Shown in pieces: positions 1 through 5,292 of a DNA stretch of 6,358 nucleotides. The notes beneath the pieces are model-generated. The model did not search any database. It was given only the letters and a program-made list of their open reading frames with translations, and was not told where the DNA came from. Source of the stretch: Kingella oralis. GTDB taxonomy: Bacteria > Pseudomonadota > Gammaproteobacteria > Burkholderiales > Neisseriaceae. The translations under genes and the position numbers were made by a program. Positions within the stretch are counted from its first letter, which is position 1, and each line of letters begins with the position of its first letter. The stretch spans positions 1 to 6,358 of the forward strand of contig CAJPSG010000068.1 in assembly GCA_905373195.1 (NCBI GenBank). Reading direction: 5' to 3'.

Positions 1-91
1 ATGGCACGAGATGACGCTGCTGTTTTAAGCGGGCGTTGAGGCAGCCTGCGTAGCGCAGCGAAGTTGCGAAGCTAAAATGGGTAAACGCGAT

Positions 92-139
92 TTTCAGGCT
101 GCCTATTGTATGGGAAACGCCGTTTTAGGCAGCCTGAAA
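92..139. repeat. Inverted kingDUS pair, 13-bp stem, 22-nt loop
   Basis: TTCAGGCTGCCT at 93-104 and AGGCAGCCTGAA at 127-138 are exact kingDUS copies in opposite orientation. With one flanking T-A pair they make a perfect 13-bp stem. Inverted DUS pairs behind genes are a known terminator-like arrangement in Neisseriaceae. Neither side has a clear T-tract, so termination is inferred rather than shown. It lies beyond the intrinsic accD terminator and may serve a gene entering from the left. Confidence 0.75.
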
Positions 140-176
140 CCAGCATAACCCGCCCCGCTTTGCCCCATCCCAACAC

Positions 177-210
177 AAAAAAAGACGAACTTCCCAAAGT
201 CCGTCTTTTT
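177..210 (-). terminator. Rho-independent terminator of accD
   Basis: The arms at 179-192 and 197-210 form a 14-bp stem around a 4-nt loop. On the minus strand the only imperfect position becomes a G-U wobble, whereas on the plus strand it is an A-C mismatch. On the minus strand the stem also runs into a uninterrupted U-tract (complement of A at 177-183). Both facts favour termination of leftward transcripts. It begins 52 bp beyond the accD stop codon. The plus side ends in five T, so weak bidirectional use is possible. Confidence 0.85.
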
Positions 211-261
211 ATTTGCGCCACGCAAAAGTGCAGCAATCCATTTCCATTAAAGCCTACGATT

Positions 262-273
262 TTCAGGCTGCCT
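262..273 (-). repeat. Exact kingDUS overlapping the accD stop codon
   Basis: Read on the minus strand this is AGGCAGCCTGAA. It supplies the last codons of accD: GAG GCA GCC TGA, that is Glu-Ala-Ala-stop. Confidence 0.95.
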
Positions 274-1141
274 CAACTTGGCTCACTTGCGGTTCGCGCC
301 GCAGCAGCGTAATCAAATCGGCAAGGCGTTTTTTCATTTCGCGGCGGTCGATGATTTGATCAATCGCGCCTTTTTCTAGCAGAAACTCGGCGCGTTGGAA
401 GCCTTCGGGCAGTTTCTCGCGCACGGTTTGTTCAATCACACGCGGGCCGGCAAAGCCAATCAGGGCTTTGGGTTCGGCAACCACAATGTCGCCCAAGAAG
501 GCGAAGCTGGCGGATACGCCGCCCATGGTAGGGTCGGTGAGCACGGAGATAAACGGCAAGCCTTTTTCGTTGAGCAAATGCAGCGATGCGCTGGTTTTGG
601 TCATTTGCATCAGCGAGTTCAGCCCTTCTTGCATACGCGCGCCGCCCGATGCGGCAACGCAGATAAAGGTGCAGTTGTCGGCAACGGCGCGGCGCACACC
701 TTGCACAAACCGCTCGCCCACCACCGAGCCCATTGAGCCGCCGATAAAGCGAAATTCAAACGCGGCAATCACCACGGGCAAGCCGTGCATTTGCCCGCGC
801 ATCACCACAATCGCGTCATCTTCGCCTGTGGCTTTTTTGGCGGCGGCAAGGCGGTCGGGGTATTTTTTGCTGTCTTTGAATTTCAGAATATCGGTGGGGT
901 GGATGTTGGCACCGATTTCTTCGCGGTTGGCTTCATCCAGCAAGAGGTTTAGGCGTTCGCGGGCGGTGAGGGCTTCGTGATGCCCGCATTTGGGGCATAC
1001 TTTGTGGTTTTGGCTGAGCTCGGTGGCGTATTGGGTTTCACCGCAGGAGGAGCATTTGTGCCATAAGCCTTCGGGCACGCCTGTTTTTTTGTCGTCATTT
1101 TTTTTGATTTTGGGCGGGAGAATTTTGTCAAACCAGCTCAT
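263..1141 (-). CDS. accD: Acetyl-CoA carboxylase, carboxyltransferase beta subunit
   Basis: AccD is the beta subunit of the cytoplasmic carboxyltransferase. With AccA it moves the carboxyl group from biotin on AccB to acetyl-CoA, giving malonyl-CoA for fatty acid synthesis. The 292-aa product is close to the usual length of about 290-305. A four-cysteine zinc finger is seen at C30, C33, C49 and C52 (CxxC, 15 residues, CxxC). Crotonase-fold signatures follow: SGGARMQEG at 165-173, [12 protein letters not shown] at 207-218 and [11 protein letters not shown] at 229-239. The ATG at 1141 has AAGGA seven bases upstream. The gene stands alone, with its own promoter (1234-1262) and terminator (177-210). 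Its stop lies inside a DUS. Codons 12-20 contain an A8 and an A7 run. The identification rests on family motifs and is secure. Confidence 0.97.
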   Translation of the reverse strand: MSWFDKILPPKIKKNDDKKTGVPEGLWHKCSSCGETQYATELSQNHKVCPKCGHHEALTARERLNLLLDEANREEIGANIHPTDILKFKDSKKYPDRLAAAKKATGEDDAIVVMRGQMHGLPVVIAAFEFRFIGGSMGSVVGERFVQGVRRAVADNCTFICVAASGGARMQEGLNSLMQMTKTSASLHLLNEKGLPFISVLTDPTMGGVSASFAFLGDIVVAEPKALIGFAGPRVIEQTVREKLPEGFQRAEFLLEKGAIDQIIDRREMKKRLADLITLLRREPQVSQVEAA

Positions 1142-1148
1142 GATGTTG

Positions 1149-1153
1149 TCCTT
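1149..1153 (-). promoter_or_regulatory. Ribosome binding site of accD
   Basis: AAGGA on the minus strand, seven bases before the ATG at 1141. It supports that start. Confidence 0.75.
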
Positions 1154-1162
1154 ATGTGGATT

Positions 1163-1174
1163 TTCAGGCTGCCT
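1163..1174 (-). repeat. Exact kingDUS in the accD leader (proximal)
   Basis: AGGCAGCCTGAA on the minus strand. It lies between the predicted accD promoter and the start codon, so it should be transcribed in the 5' leader. Confidence 0.95.
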
Positions 1175-1180
1175 TTGCGT

Positions 1181-1192
1181 TTCAGGCTGCCT
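1181..1192 (-). repeat. Exact kingDUS in the accD leader (distal)
   Basis: This is a second exact copy, same orientation as 1163-1174 and 6 bp away. A tandem same-strand pair cannot form the hairpin seen with inverted pairs, so a terminator role is unlikely. The opposite strand at 1184-1195 reads AGGCTGCCTGAT, one base from the Simonsiella dialect, because the core is nearly self-complementary. Confidence 0.95.
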
Positions 1193-1233
1193 GATGTGGG
1201 ATTAGATAGGTTGTACTAATTTTTGCGGGGTGG

Positions 1234-1262
1234 AATATAGCGGGTATTTTTGCGCTTGGCAA
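1234..1262 (-). promoter_or_regulatory. Sigma70-type promoter of accD
   Basis: On the minus strand a -35 box TTGCCA (1257-1262) stands exactly 17 bp from a -10 box TATATT (1234-1239). Each differs from consensus by one base. The predicted start of transcription is near 1227, giving an accD leader of about 86 nt that holds two DUS. The promoter lies beyond the hairpin behind the upstream gene, so accD is probably transcribed on its own. This is pattern-based. Confidence 0.7.
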
Positions 1263-1263
1263 A

Positions 1264-1275
1264 GGGCAGCCTGAA
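1264..1275 (+). repeat. kingDUS variant (11 of 12)
   Basis: GGGCAGCCTGAA, differing only at the first base. It abuts the -35 box of the accD promoter. Confidence 0.75.
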
Positions 1276-1312
1276 AATTCGTTTGAGGTCTAACGCTGGG
1301 CGGCGTAACCCG

Positions 1313-1361
1313 TTTTCAAGCTGCCTCAATCAGGCGCGTAACCGAATAGGCAGTCTGAAAA
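1313..1361. terminator. Decayed inverted DUS pair behind the 170-aa gene; possible terminator
   Basis: The arms 1313-1326 and 1348-1361 are both DUS variants with one substitution each (TTCAAGCTGCCT and AGGCAGTCTGAA). They pair over 14 positions with one mismatch and one G-U wobble, around a 21-nt loop. The hairpin starts 5 bp after the TAA of the 170-aa gene, where a terminator is expected. It has no U-tract on the minus strand, so strong intrinsic termination is doubtful. Confidence 0.5.
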
Positions 1362-1366
1362 TCGTA

Positions 1367-1879
1367 TTACAAATTCTGCGCCAACCAATTCCATGTGCGG
1401 CGCAGCACGCCTGCGTGCCTTTCAGGCTGCATGGTTTGCGCCACAGGCTCGCGCGCCATCGCTTCAAAATATTGCCAATCGCTCTCGTCAATGGTGGGTT
1501 TGAGCAGAAAATACACTTCGCCGTGGATGGGAAAGCCCGATTCGTGCACCATGCGCGTGAGCATTTGCAATTCGCTTTGCGTCATGTCGCTGGCAAAATG
1601 GCTTTGCGGATGCAACACAATGATGCACGGCTGGTCGCGTTTTGCCATGCCGCTTTTGGCGAGCGCGTTTTGAAAAATATCGGCGGCGACTTGCTCATCA
1701 TCAATGGCAACGCGCGGATGCGAAAACGGGCAAGGCTTCATCACATCGTCCACCAAGCCGATGCGCAGCGTGGTGGGCATTTTGAAGCTGGCGCGGTTGT
1801 TAGACATATTGTGAATTTCAATAATGCCTGCCGACAGCGACACCAGCAGCACAGGAATATGCGTTTGAATAACAGTCAT
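1367..1879 (-). CDS. Conserved-looking 170-aa protein of unknown function, cotranscribed with amgK
   Basis: I do not recognise this gene with confidence. The ATG at 1879 has a very good ribosome site (AGGAGC, 6 bp upstream), and the gene starts 9 bp after the amgK stop, so it is real and probably translationally coupled to amgK. The N-terminus is mildly hydrophobic (IPVLLVSLSAGIIEI, 8-22) but too short and interrupted for a clear membrane segment or signal peptide. Features seen are a PCPFSHPRVAIDD stretch at 49-61, a strand-like CIIVLHPQ at 85-92 and a helix-like segment at 100-114. An inference of low certainty: the order of strands and helices recalls small proteins distantly related to the MreB/actin-like fold, with the PFSHPR motif as the hint. 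No nucleotide-binding loop is visible. A kingDUS variant lies in codons near the C-terminus (1421-1432). Confidence 0.82.
   Translation of the reverse strand: MTVIQTHIPVLLVSLSAGIIEIHNMSNNRASFKMPTTLRIGLVDDVMKPCPFSHPRVAIDDEQVAADIFQNALAKSGMAKRDQPCIIVLHPQSHFASDMTQSELQMLTRMVHESGFPIHGEVYFLLKPTIDESDWQYFEAMAREPVAQTMQPERHAGVLRRTWNWLAQNL
1421..1432 (-). repeat. kingDUS variant (11 of 12) inside the 170-aa gene
   Basis: On the minus strand it reads ATGCAGCCTGAA, differing at the second base. It encodes Met-Gln-Pro-Glu near residue 150. Confidence 0.6.
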
Positions 1880-1884
1880 GCGTT

Positions 1885-1890
1885 GCTCCT
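1885..1890 (-). promoter_or_regulatory. Ribosome binding site of the 170-aa gene, overlapping the amgK stop
   Basis: AGGAGC on the minus strand, 6 bp before the ATG at 1879. It shares two bases with the TAG stop of amgK (1889-1891), so terminating ribosomes cover it. This fits translational coupling. Confidence 0.8.
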
Positions 1891-2899
1891 AAAATGTGTA
1901 GCCCACTTGCAATTCATCATCGCCCACCAATTGCAACAGCAGCGCATACAGCGGGGCAAGCTCTTCATAACGGCGCGATGTGCGGCGCAAATAATTCAAA
2001 AAACGCGGAATTTCGGGGCGGTATTTGTCTTTGCCATCGCGGTGATACAGCCGCGCAAAAATACCCGCCACCTTCAAATGCCGCTGCACGCCCATCCATT
2101 CATACCATTTATAAAAGATGTCAAACTGCGCGGGCACAGGTAACCCCGCCGCGCGCGCCTTTTCCCAATAGCGGATGACCAAATCCAGCGTAAATTCTTC
2201 GTCCCATTCAATAAACGCATCGCGCAGCAGCGAAACCAAGTCGTAGGTAATCGCGCCATACACGGCATCTTGAAAATCCAACACCGCAGGGCGACCGCGC
2301 GTGAGCATCAAATTGCGCACGATAAAATCCCGATGCACATACACTTTGGGCTGCGCTTCAATCATAGGCAGCAGCGTGTCTATCGTTTGTTGCCATAATT
2401 GGCGTTGCGCAAAATTCAGGCTGCTGTTTAATTCTTTTGCCACAAACCATTCGGGAAACAAATTCATCTCGCGCAGCAAAATCTCGCGGCTGTATTCGGG
2501 CAAACGATTGGGCTGGCTGGCTTGTTGCAACACAATCAGCTCATCAATCGCTTCCAGCAGCAAGGCTTTGTGCGCTGCGGGCGTGTTTTCTTGCTGCATC
2601 GCTTTTAAGTATTGCACATCGCCCAAATCGTTTAACACGATAAACCCCAGTTCCAAATCTTTGGCTAACACCGTTGGCACATTCAGGCTGTTGAATAAAT
2701 CGCGCACTTTCAAATAGTTCGCCACGCTCTCGCGCATTTTTTCGGGCGGCGCGTCCATGCAGATGACGGTGCTGCCGTCGGCAAACGTGGCGCGAAAATA
2801 ACGGCGAAAATCCGCATCGGCGGCAGCAAAGCTCAATGTGAAAGATTGCTGGGGATACACGCGGGCAAGCCAGTCTTGGAGCAGGGTTTCTCGTTGCAT
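1889..2899 (-). CDS. amgK: Aminoglycoside-phosphotransferase-fold sugar kinase, AmgK type (MurNAc/GlcNAc anomeric kinase)
   Basis: AmgK phosphorylates the anomeric carbon of N-acetylmuramic acid and N-acetylglucosamine in the cytoplasm, the first step of the recycling route to UDP-MurNAc that bypasses de novo synthesis. The 336-aa product has the APH fold: FRRYFR at 31-36 and MDAPPEK at 48-54 in the N-lobe, the catalytic loop HRDFIVRN at 189-196 (H189, D191, N196) and the metal-binding DFQDA at 208-212 (D208). Its divergent position beside lptD-surA matches the Pseudomonas amgK locus and supports the assignment. There, murU follows amgK; here an unrelated 170-aa gene does. The ATG at 2899 has no clear ribosome site, but no better start is seen and the N-terminus fits the family. 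The enzyme fold is certain; the exact substrate is inferred from motifs and context. Confidence 0.88.
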   Translation of the reverse strand: MQRETLLQDWLARVYPQQSFTLSFAAADADFRRYFRATFADGSTVICMDAPPEKMRESVANYLKVRDLFNSLNVPTVLAKDLELGFIVLNDLGDVQYLKAMQQENTPAAHKALLLEAIDELIVLQQASQPNRLPEYSREILLREMNLFPEWFVAKELNSSLNFAQRQLWQQTIDTLLPMIEAQPKVYVHRDFIVRNLMLTRGRPAVLDFQDAVYGAITYDLVSLLRDAFIEWDEEFTLDLVIRYWEKARAAGLPVPAQFDIFYKWYEWMGVQRHLKVAGIFARLYHRDGKDKYRPEIPRFLNYLRRTSRRYEELAPLYALLLQLVGDDELQVGYTF

Positions 2900-2913
2900 A
2901 CTGTGAATTATCG

Positions 2914-2954
2914 GGTTTTCGGTTAAAATAGCCCATCATTTTAACTTTAAAACC
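2914..2954. promoter_or_regulatory. Divergent amgK/lptD promoter region with a two-part palindrome
   Basis: Perfect inner arms GTTAAAAT (2922-2929) and ATTTTAAC (2938-2945) are separated by 8 bp. Perfect outer arms GGTTTT (2914-2919) and AAAACC (2949-2954) flank them. Each inner arm contains TTAAAAT, a plausible -10 for the strand that reads it. The predicted starts would lie near 2936 for lptD and 2931 for amgK, with leaders of about 32-35 nt. No good -35 box is found at the right spacing on either strand. It could be overlapping divergent promoters, an operator, or both; the symmetry is seen and the function is inferred. Confidence 0.5.
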
Positions 2955-2959
2955 GTTGC

Positions 2960-2965
2960 AAGGTG
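2960..2965 (+). promoter_or_regulatory. Ribosome binding site that decides the lptD start
   Basis: AAGGTG stands 5 bp before the TTG at 2971. The other early candidates, TTG 2956 and GTG 2965, lie before or within this motif and have no site of their own. Confidence 0.65.
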
Positions 2966-2970
2966 TGATT

Positions 2971-5292
2971 TTGTCTCGTTCATTTGTAAGCAAACCATTA
3001 GTCGCCATGCTGGGCATTGCCTTTTCAGGCAGCGCATGGGCGGTGTCGGATACATGGCAGCCTGAAAAGCTAGGCTGGGTGTGCCGTGCGCCCAATCCGC
3101 AAGCCAAAGGCGTTGCCCCCGCCCGCAAAACAGGGCTGCCCAAGCTGGGGCAAGATGTAACCCGCATTGAAGCAGATAAAGCCGCAGGGCAAACCAATGT
3201 GCGCCACCGCGCGCAGGGCGATGTCATCATTGAGCGCAACGATGAAACGCTGAATGCCGATTGGGTGGACTACGACCAAACCAGCGAACACGTTTACGCG
3301 GGCGACCAATTCACGCTCACCCGCGCCGATGGGCAAACCGTGCAAGGCGACAAGCTGGACTACGAACTCGCCAAGCATTCGGGCAACGCCAACAACACCG
3401 AATTTGTTGCCGAGCAAAACAGCAAACGGCTGCAAGGCGTGGCACGCAGCCTGAAAATGTATGACGACAACCACCACGCCGCCCATGATGTGAAATTCAA
3501 CACCTGCGCCACGGGCGACACCTCGTGGTACATCCAAGCCGAAGAACTCACCACCAACCGCGAAACAGGCATCGGCGTGGCAAAAAAAGCCAAGCTGGTG
3601 TTTGCAGGCGTGCCGATTTTATACACGCCGTGGGTGGATTTTCCGATTAACGGCAACCGCAAAAGCGGCTTTTTAGTGCCCACTCTGTCGGCAGGCTCGG
3701 ATGGCGCGTCGGTTGATTTGCCGTATTACTTCAACCTCGCGCCCAATTACGATGCCACGCTCACCCCCGGCTACATCGGCGCGCGCGGCGCGCGCATCGG
3801 CGGCGAATTCCGCTATTTGCAGCCCAAATACACAGGCAGCGTAAACGTTAAATATATGCCGCACGACAGCAAACGCGGCTTAAACAACCGCGCGGCGCTA
3901 AGCCTGAAACACAGCCAAACCTTCACATCCAAGCTCACTGGCGGCATTGATTTCAACCAAGTGTCGGACGACGATTACTACCGCGATTTCGCAGGGCGCA
4001 ACGAGTTAGCCGAAAGCACCAACCTCAACCGCAAAGCATGGCTGAACTACCATCAAGACCTATGGGGCGCGCCGTTCAACACAGAATTGATGGTGCAAAA
4101 ATACCAAATTCTCAACGACTCCAACGGCAACAAAGGCGCGGTGTATTCCATCTTGCCGCGCCTGTCTGCAACTTGGGCAAAAAACATCAACCCCTACGCC
4201 GAGCTGGACATCAAAGGACAGTTCACCCGCTTTGACCACAAAGACATGCAAAGCGGCAATCGCGCCGTGATTTACCCCAGCATCCAATGGGATTTCCACA
4301 ATACATGGGGCTATGTGCGCCCCAAAGTCGGCGTGCACGCTACGCGCTATTGGCTGGACAAATTTGGCAGCCTGAATTCGCGCAACACCTCGCGCATTTT
4401 GCCGATTGTCAATGTGGACAGCGGCATCACGCTGGAACGCCAAGCCAGCCTATTTGGCAACAGCTTTGTGCAAACCATTGAGCCGCGTTTGTTCTACAAC
4501 TACACCCCCAGCAAATCGCAAAACGATTTGCCCAATTTTGACTCATCGCTCAACGATTTTAGCTACGACCAATTGTTCCGCGAAAACATCTATTCGGGCA
4601 ACGACCGCATCAATGCCAATAACAGCCTATCGGCAGGTTTGCAAACGCGCTTTCTCAACCCCAACACGGGCTACGAATACTTCCGCGCAGGCATAGGCGA
4701 AAAATATTATTTCACGGGCGATGAAGTCGCCCTTTCAGGCAGCCTGAATCAAAACGAGCGCAAAAACGGCGACATTGTTGCCTTTGCCAGCGGGCAAGTT
4801 GCCCCCAGCTGGTTTGCCGACAGCAACTGGCATTGGAGCGCCGACAACAAAGCCACCCAGCGCTACGACTTGGGCATCCGCTACAATCCCGAAGCGGGCA
4901 AAGTGTTGAGCGCACGCTTCAAATACGGGCGCAACGAAGAAATCTATTCGGGCTTCTACGACAAACTGCGCCACATAGACCTTGCCGCGCAATGGCCCAT
5001 TAGCAGCAACCTCTACGCCGTAGGGCGGCTCAATTACAGCACCTCCCCCCGCGCCATCTTGGAGCAAACCGCCGGGTTGGAATACAAAAACCCCTGCGGC
5101 TGTTGGAGCGCGAGCTTTGTCGCCCAGCGCTATGTAACCGAATGGCAACCCGTGCAAGACAAATACAAATACAAAACCGCCTTCTTCTTCACCTTGCAGC
5201 TGAAAGACCTCAGCAACGCAGGCACCAACGCCCAAGAGCAACTGCGCCTAGGCATCCCCGGCTACACCAAAACCAACGAGGTAAACAAATGA
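2971..5292 (+). CDS. lptD: LPS-assembly protein LptD (outer-membrane LPS/LOS translocon)
   Basis: LptD forms, with the lipoprotein LptE, the outer-membrane channel that inserts lipopolysaccharide or lipooligosaccharide into the outer leaflet. I chose the TTG at 2971: it follows AAGGTG and gives a 773-aa protein with a normal signal peptide (basic start, hydrophobic core, AWA cleavage site near residue 24). Starts at TTG 2956 or GTG 2965 add residues without a ribosome site; ATG 3007 would lose the basic part. The LptA-like periplasmic domain covers about 60-200 (GDVIIERNDETLNADWVDY at 83-101), and the beta-barrel follows from about 220 to the end with alternating aromatic strands. Four cysteines (C38, C179, C709, C711) match the positions of the disulfide cysteines of E. 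coli LptD, except that the C-terminal pair is CGC rather than CC. It overlaps surA by 4 bp. Several DUS-like sites lie in the gene. Confidence 0.96.
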   Translation: MSRSFVSKPLVAMLGIAFSGSAWAVSDTWQPEKLGWVCRAPNPQAKGVAPARKTGLPKLGQDVTRIEADKAAGQTNVRHRAQGDVIIERNDETLNADWVDYDQTSEHVYAGDQFTLTRADGQTVQGDKLDYELAKHSGNANNTEFVAEQNSKRLQGVARSLKMYDDNHHAAHDVKFNTCATGDTSWYIQAEELTTNRETGIGVAKKAKLVFAGVPILYTPWVDFPINGNRKSGFLVPTLSAGSDGASVDLPYYFNLAPNYDATLTPGYIGARGARIGGEFRYLQPKYTGSVNVKYMPHDSKRGLNNRAALSLKHSQTFTSKLTGGIDFNQVSDDDYYRDFAGRNELAESTNLNRKAWLNYHQDLWGAPFNTELMVQKYQILNDSNGNKGAVYSILPRLSATWAKNINPYAELDIKGQFTRFDHKDMQSGNRAVIYPSIQWDFHNTWGYVRPKVGVHATRYWLDKFGSLNSRNTSRILPIVNVDSGITLERQASLFGNSFVQTIEPRLFYNYTPSKSQNDLPNFDSSLNDFSYDQLFRENIYSGNDRINANNSLSAGLQTRFLNPNTGYEYFRAGIGEKYYFTGDEVALSGSLNQNERKNGDIVAFASGQVAPSWFADSNWHWSADNKATQRYDLGIRYNPEAGKVLSARFKYGRNEEIYSGFYDKLRHIDLAAQWPISSNLYAVGRLNYSTSPRAILEQTAGLEYKNPCGCWSASFVAQRYVTEWQPVQDKYKYKTAFFFTLQLKDLSNAGTNAQEQLRLGIPGYTKTNEVNK
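3055..3066 (+). repeat. kingDUS variant (11 of 12) in lptD
   Basis: TGGCAGCCTGAA, first base changed. It encodes Trp-Gln-Pro-Glu just after the signal peptide. Confidence 0.7.
3444..3455 (+). repeat. kingDUS variant (11 of 12) in lptD
   Basis: ACGCAGCCTGAA, second base changed, within the codons for Arg-Ser-Leu-Lys of the LptA-like domain. Confidence 0.6.
4365..4376 (+). repeat. kingDUS variant (11 of 12) in lptD
   Basis: TGGCAGCCTGAA, encoding Gly-Ser-Leu-Asn in the beta-barrel. Confidence 0.7.
4737..4748 (+). repeat. Exact kingDUS inside lptD
   Basis: AGGCAGCCTGAA, encoding Gly-Ser-Leu-Asn in a polar stretch of the barrel domain (residues 590-593), probably a loop. It is the only exact copy lying wholly inside a coding region here. 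Confidence 0.95.
5278..5281 (+). promoter_or_regulatory. Ribosome binding site of surA within the end of lptD
   Basis: GAGG, 7 bp before the ATG at 5289 and inside the last lptD codons. A second ATG at 5292 is 10 bp away, so 5289 is preferred. Confidence 0.6.

Larger units (their letters stand above)
1..262. other. Intergenic region with DUS copies and hairpins; no supported gene
   Basis: No reading frame here has a plausible start, ribosome site and protein-like composition. The region carries a partial DUS (AGGCAGCCTG, 39-48), an exact inverted DUS pair (93-104 and 127-138), the accD terminator (177-210) and the DUS over the accD stop (262-273). The first bases could be the end of a gene entering from the left: on the plus strand a TAA at 26-28 or a TGA at 37-39 would close such a frame. 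With at most 12 codons visible, neither can be identified. The stretch 44-84 has short repeats of GCGAAG but no known element that I recognise. Confidence 0.6.

Noticed and set aside
1..39. Short plus-strand frame ATG to TGA (12 codons), or the tail of a gene entering from the left
   Set aside because: Too short to identify, and the alternative frame ends at 28; either could be chance.
106..312. 68-codon plus-strand frame
   Set aside because: It reads through a DUS, the accD terminator and the end of accD antisense; no ribosome site.
395..980. Two plus-strand open frames (395-736 and 468-980)
   Set aside because: Both are antisense to accD, which is certain from its zinc finger and carboxyltransferase motifs; no ribosome site or domain.
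1201..1224. ATTAG/CTAAT inverted repeat followed by five T
   Set aside because: A 5-bp AT-rich stem is too weak for a terminator, and it sits directly at the predicted accD transcription start.
1250..2143. 297-codon plus-strand open frame
   Set aside because: It lies antisense to the 170-aa gene and the end of amgK, which have motifs and ribosome sites. Its His/Arg/Gln-rich product has no recognisable domain and spans the amgK operon junction.
2544..3239. 231-codon minus-strand open frame across the amgK/lptD spacer
   Set aside because: It overlaps the start of both real genes and the divergent promoter region, and its product shows no domain or ordered composition.
3780..3795. GCGCGC-rich palindromic stretch in lptD
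   Set aside because: Explained by Gly-Ala-Arg codons in a GC-rich gene; no sign of a site.
4735..5241. 168-codon minus-strand open frame inside lptD (also 3070-3537 and 4060-4443)
   Set aside because: Long antisense frames are expected opposite GC-rich genes with biased codons; no independent signals.
5103..5288. Upstream extension of the surA frame
   Set aside because: The extra 62 residues are an Arg/Gln-rich shadow of lptD; the ATG at 5289 has a ribosome site and begins a clear signal peptide.
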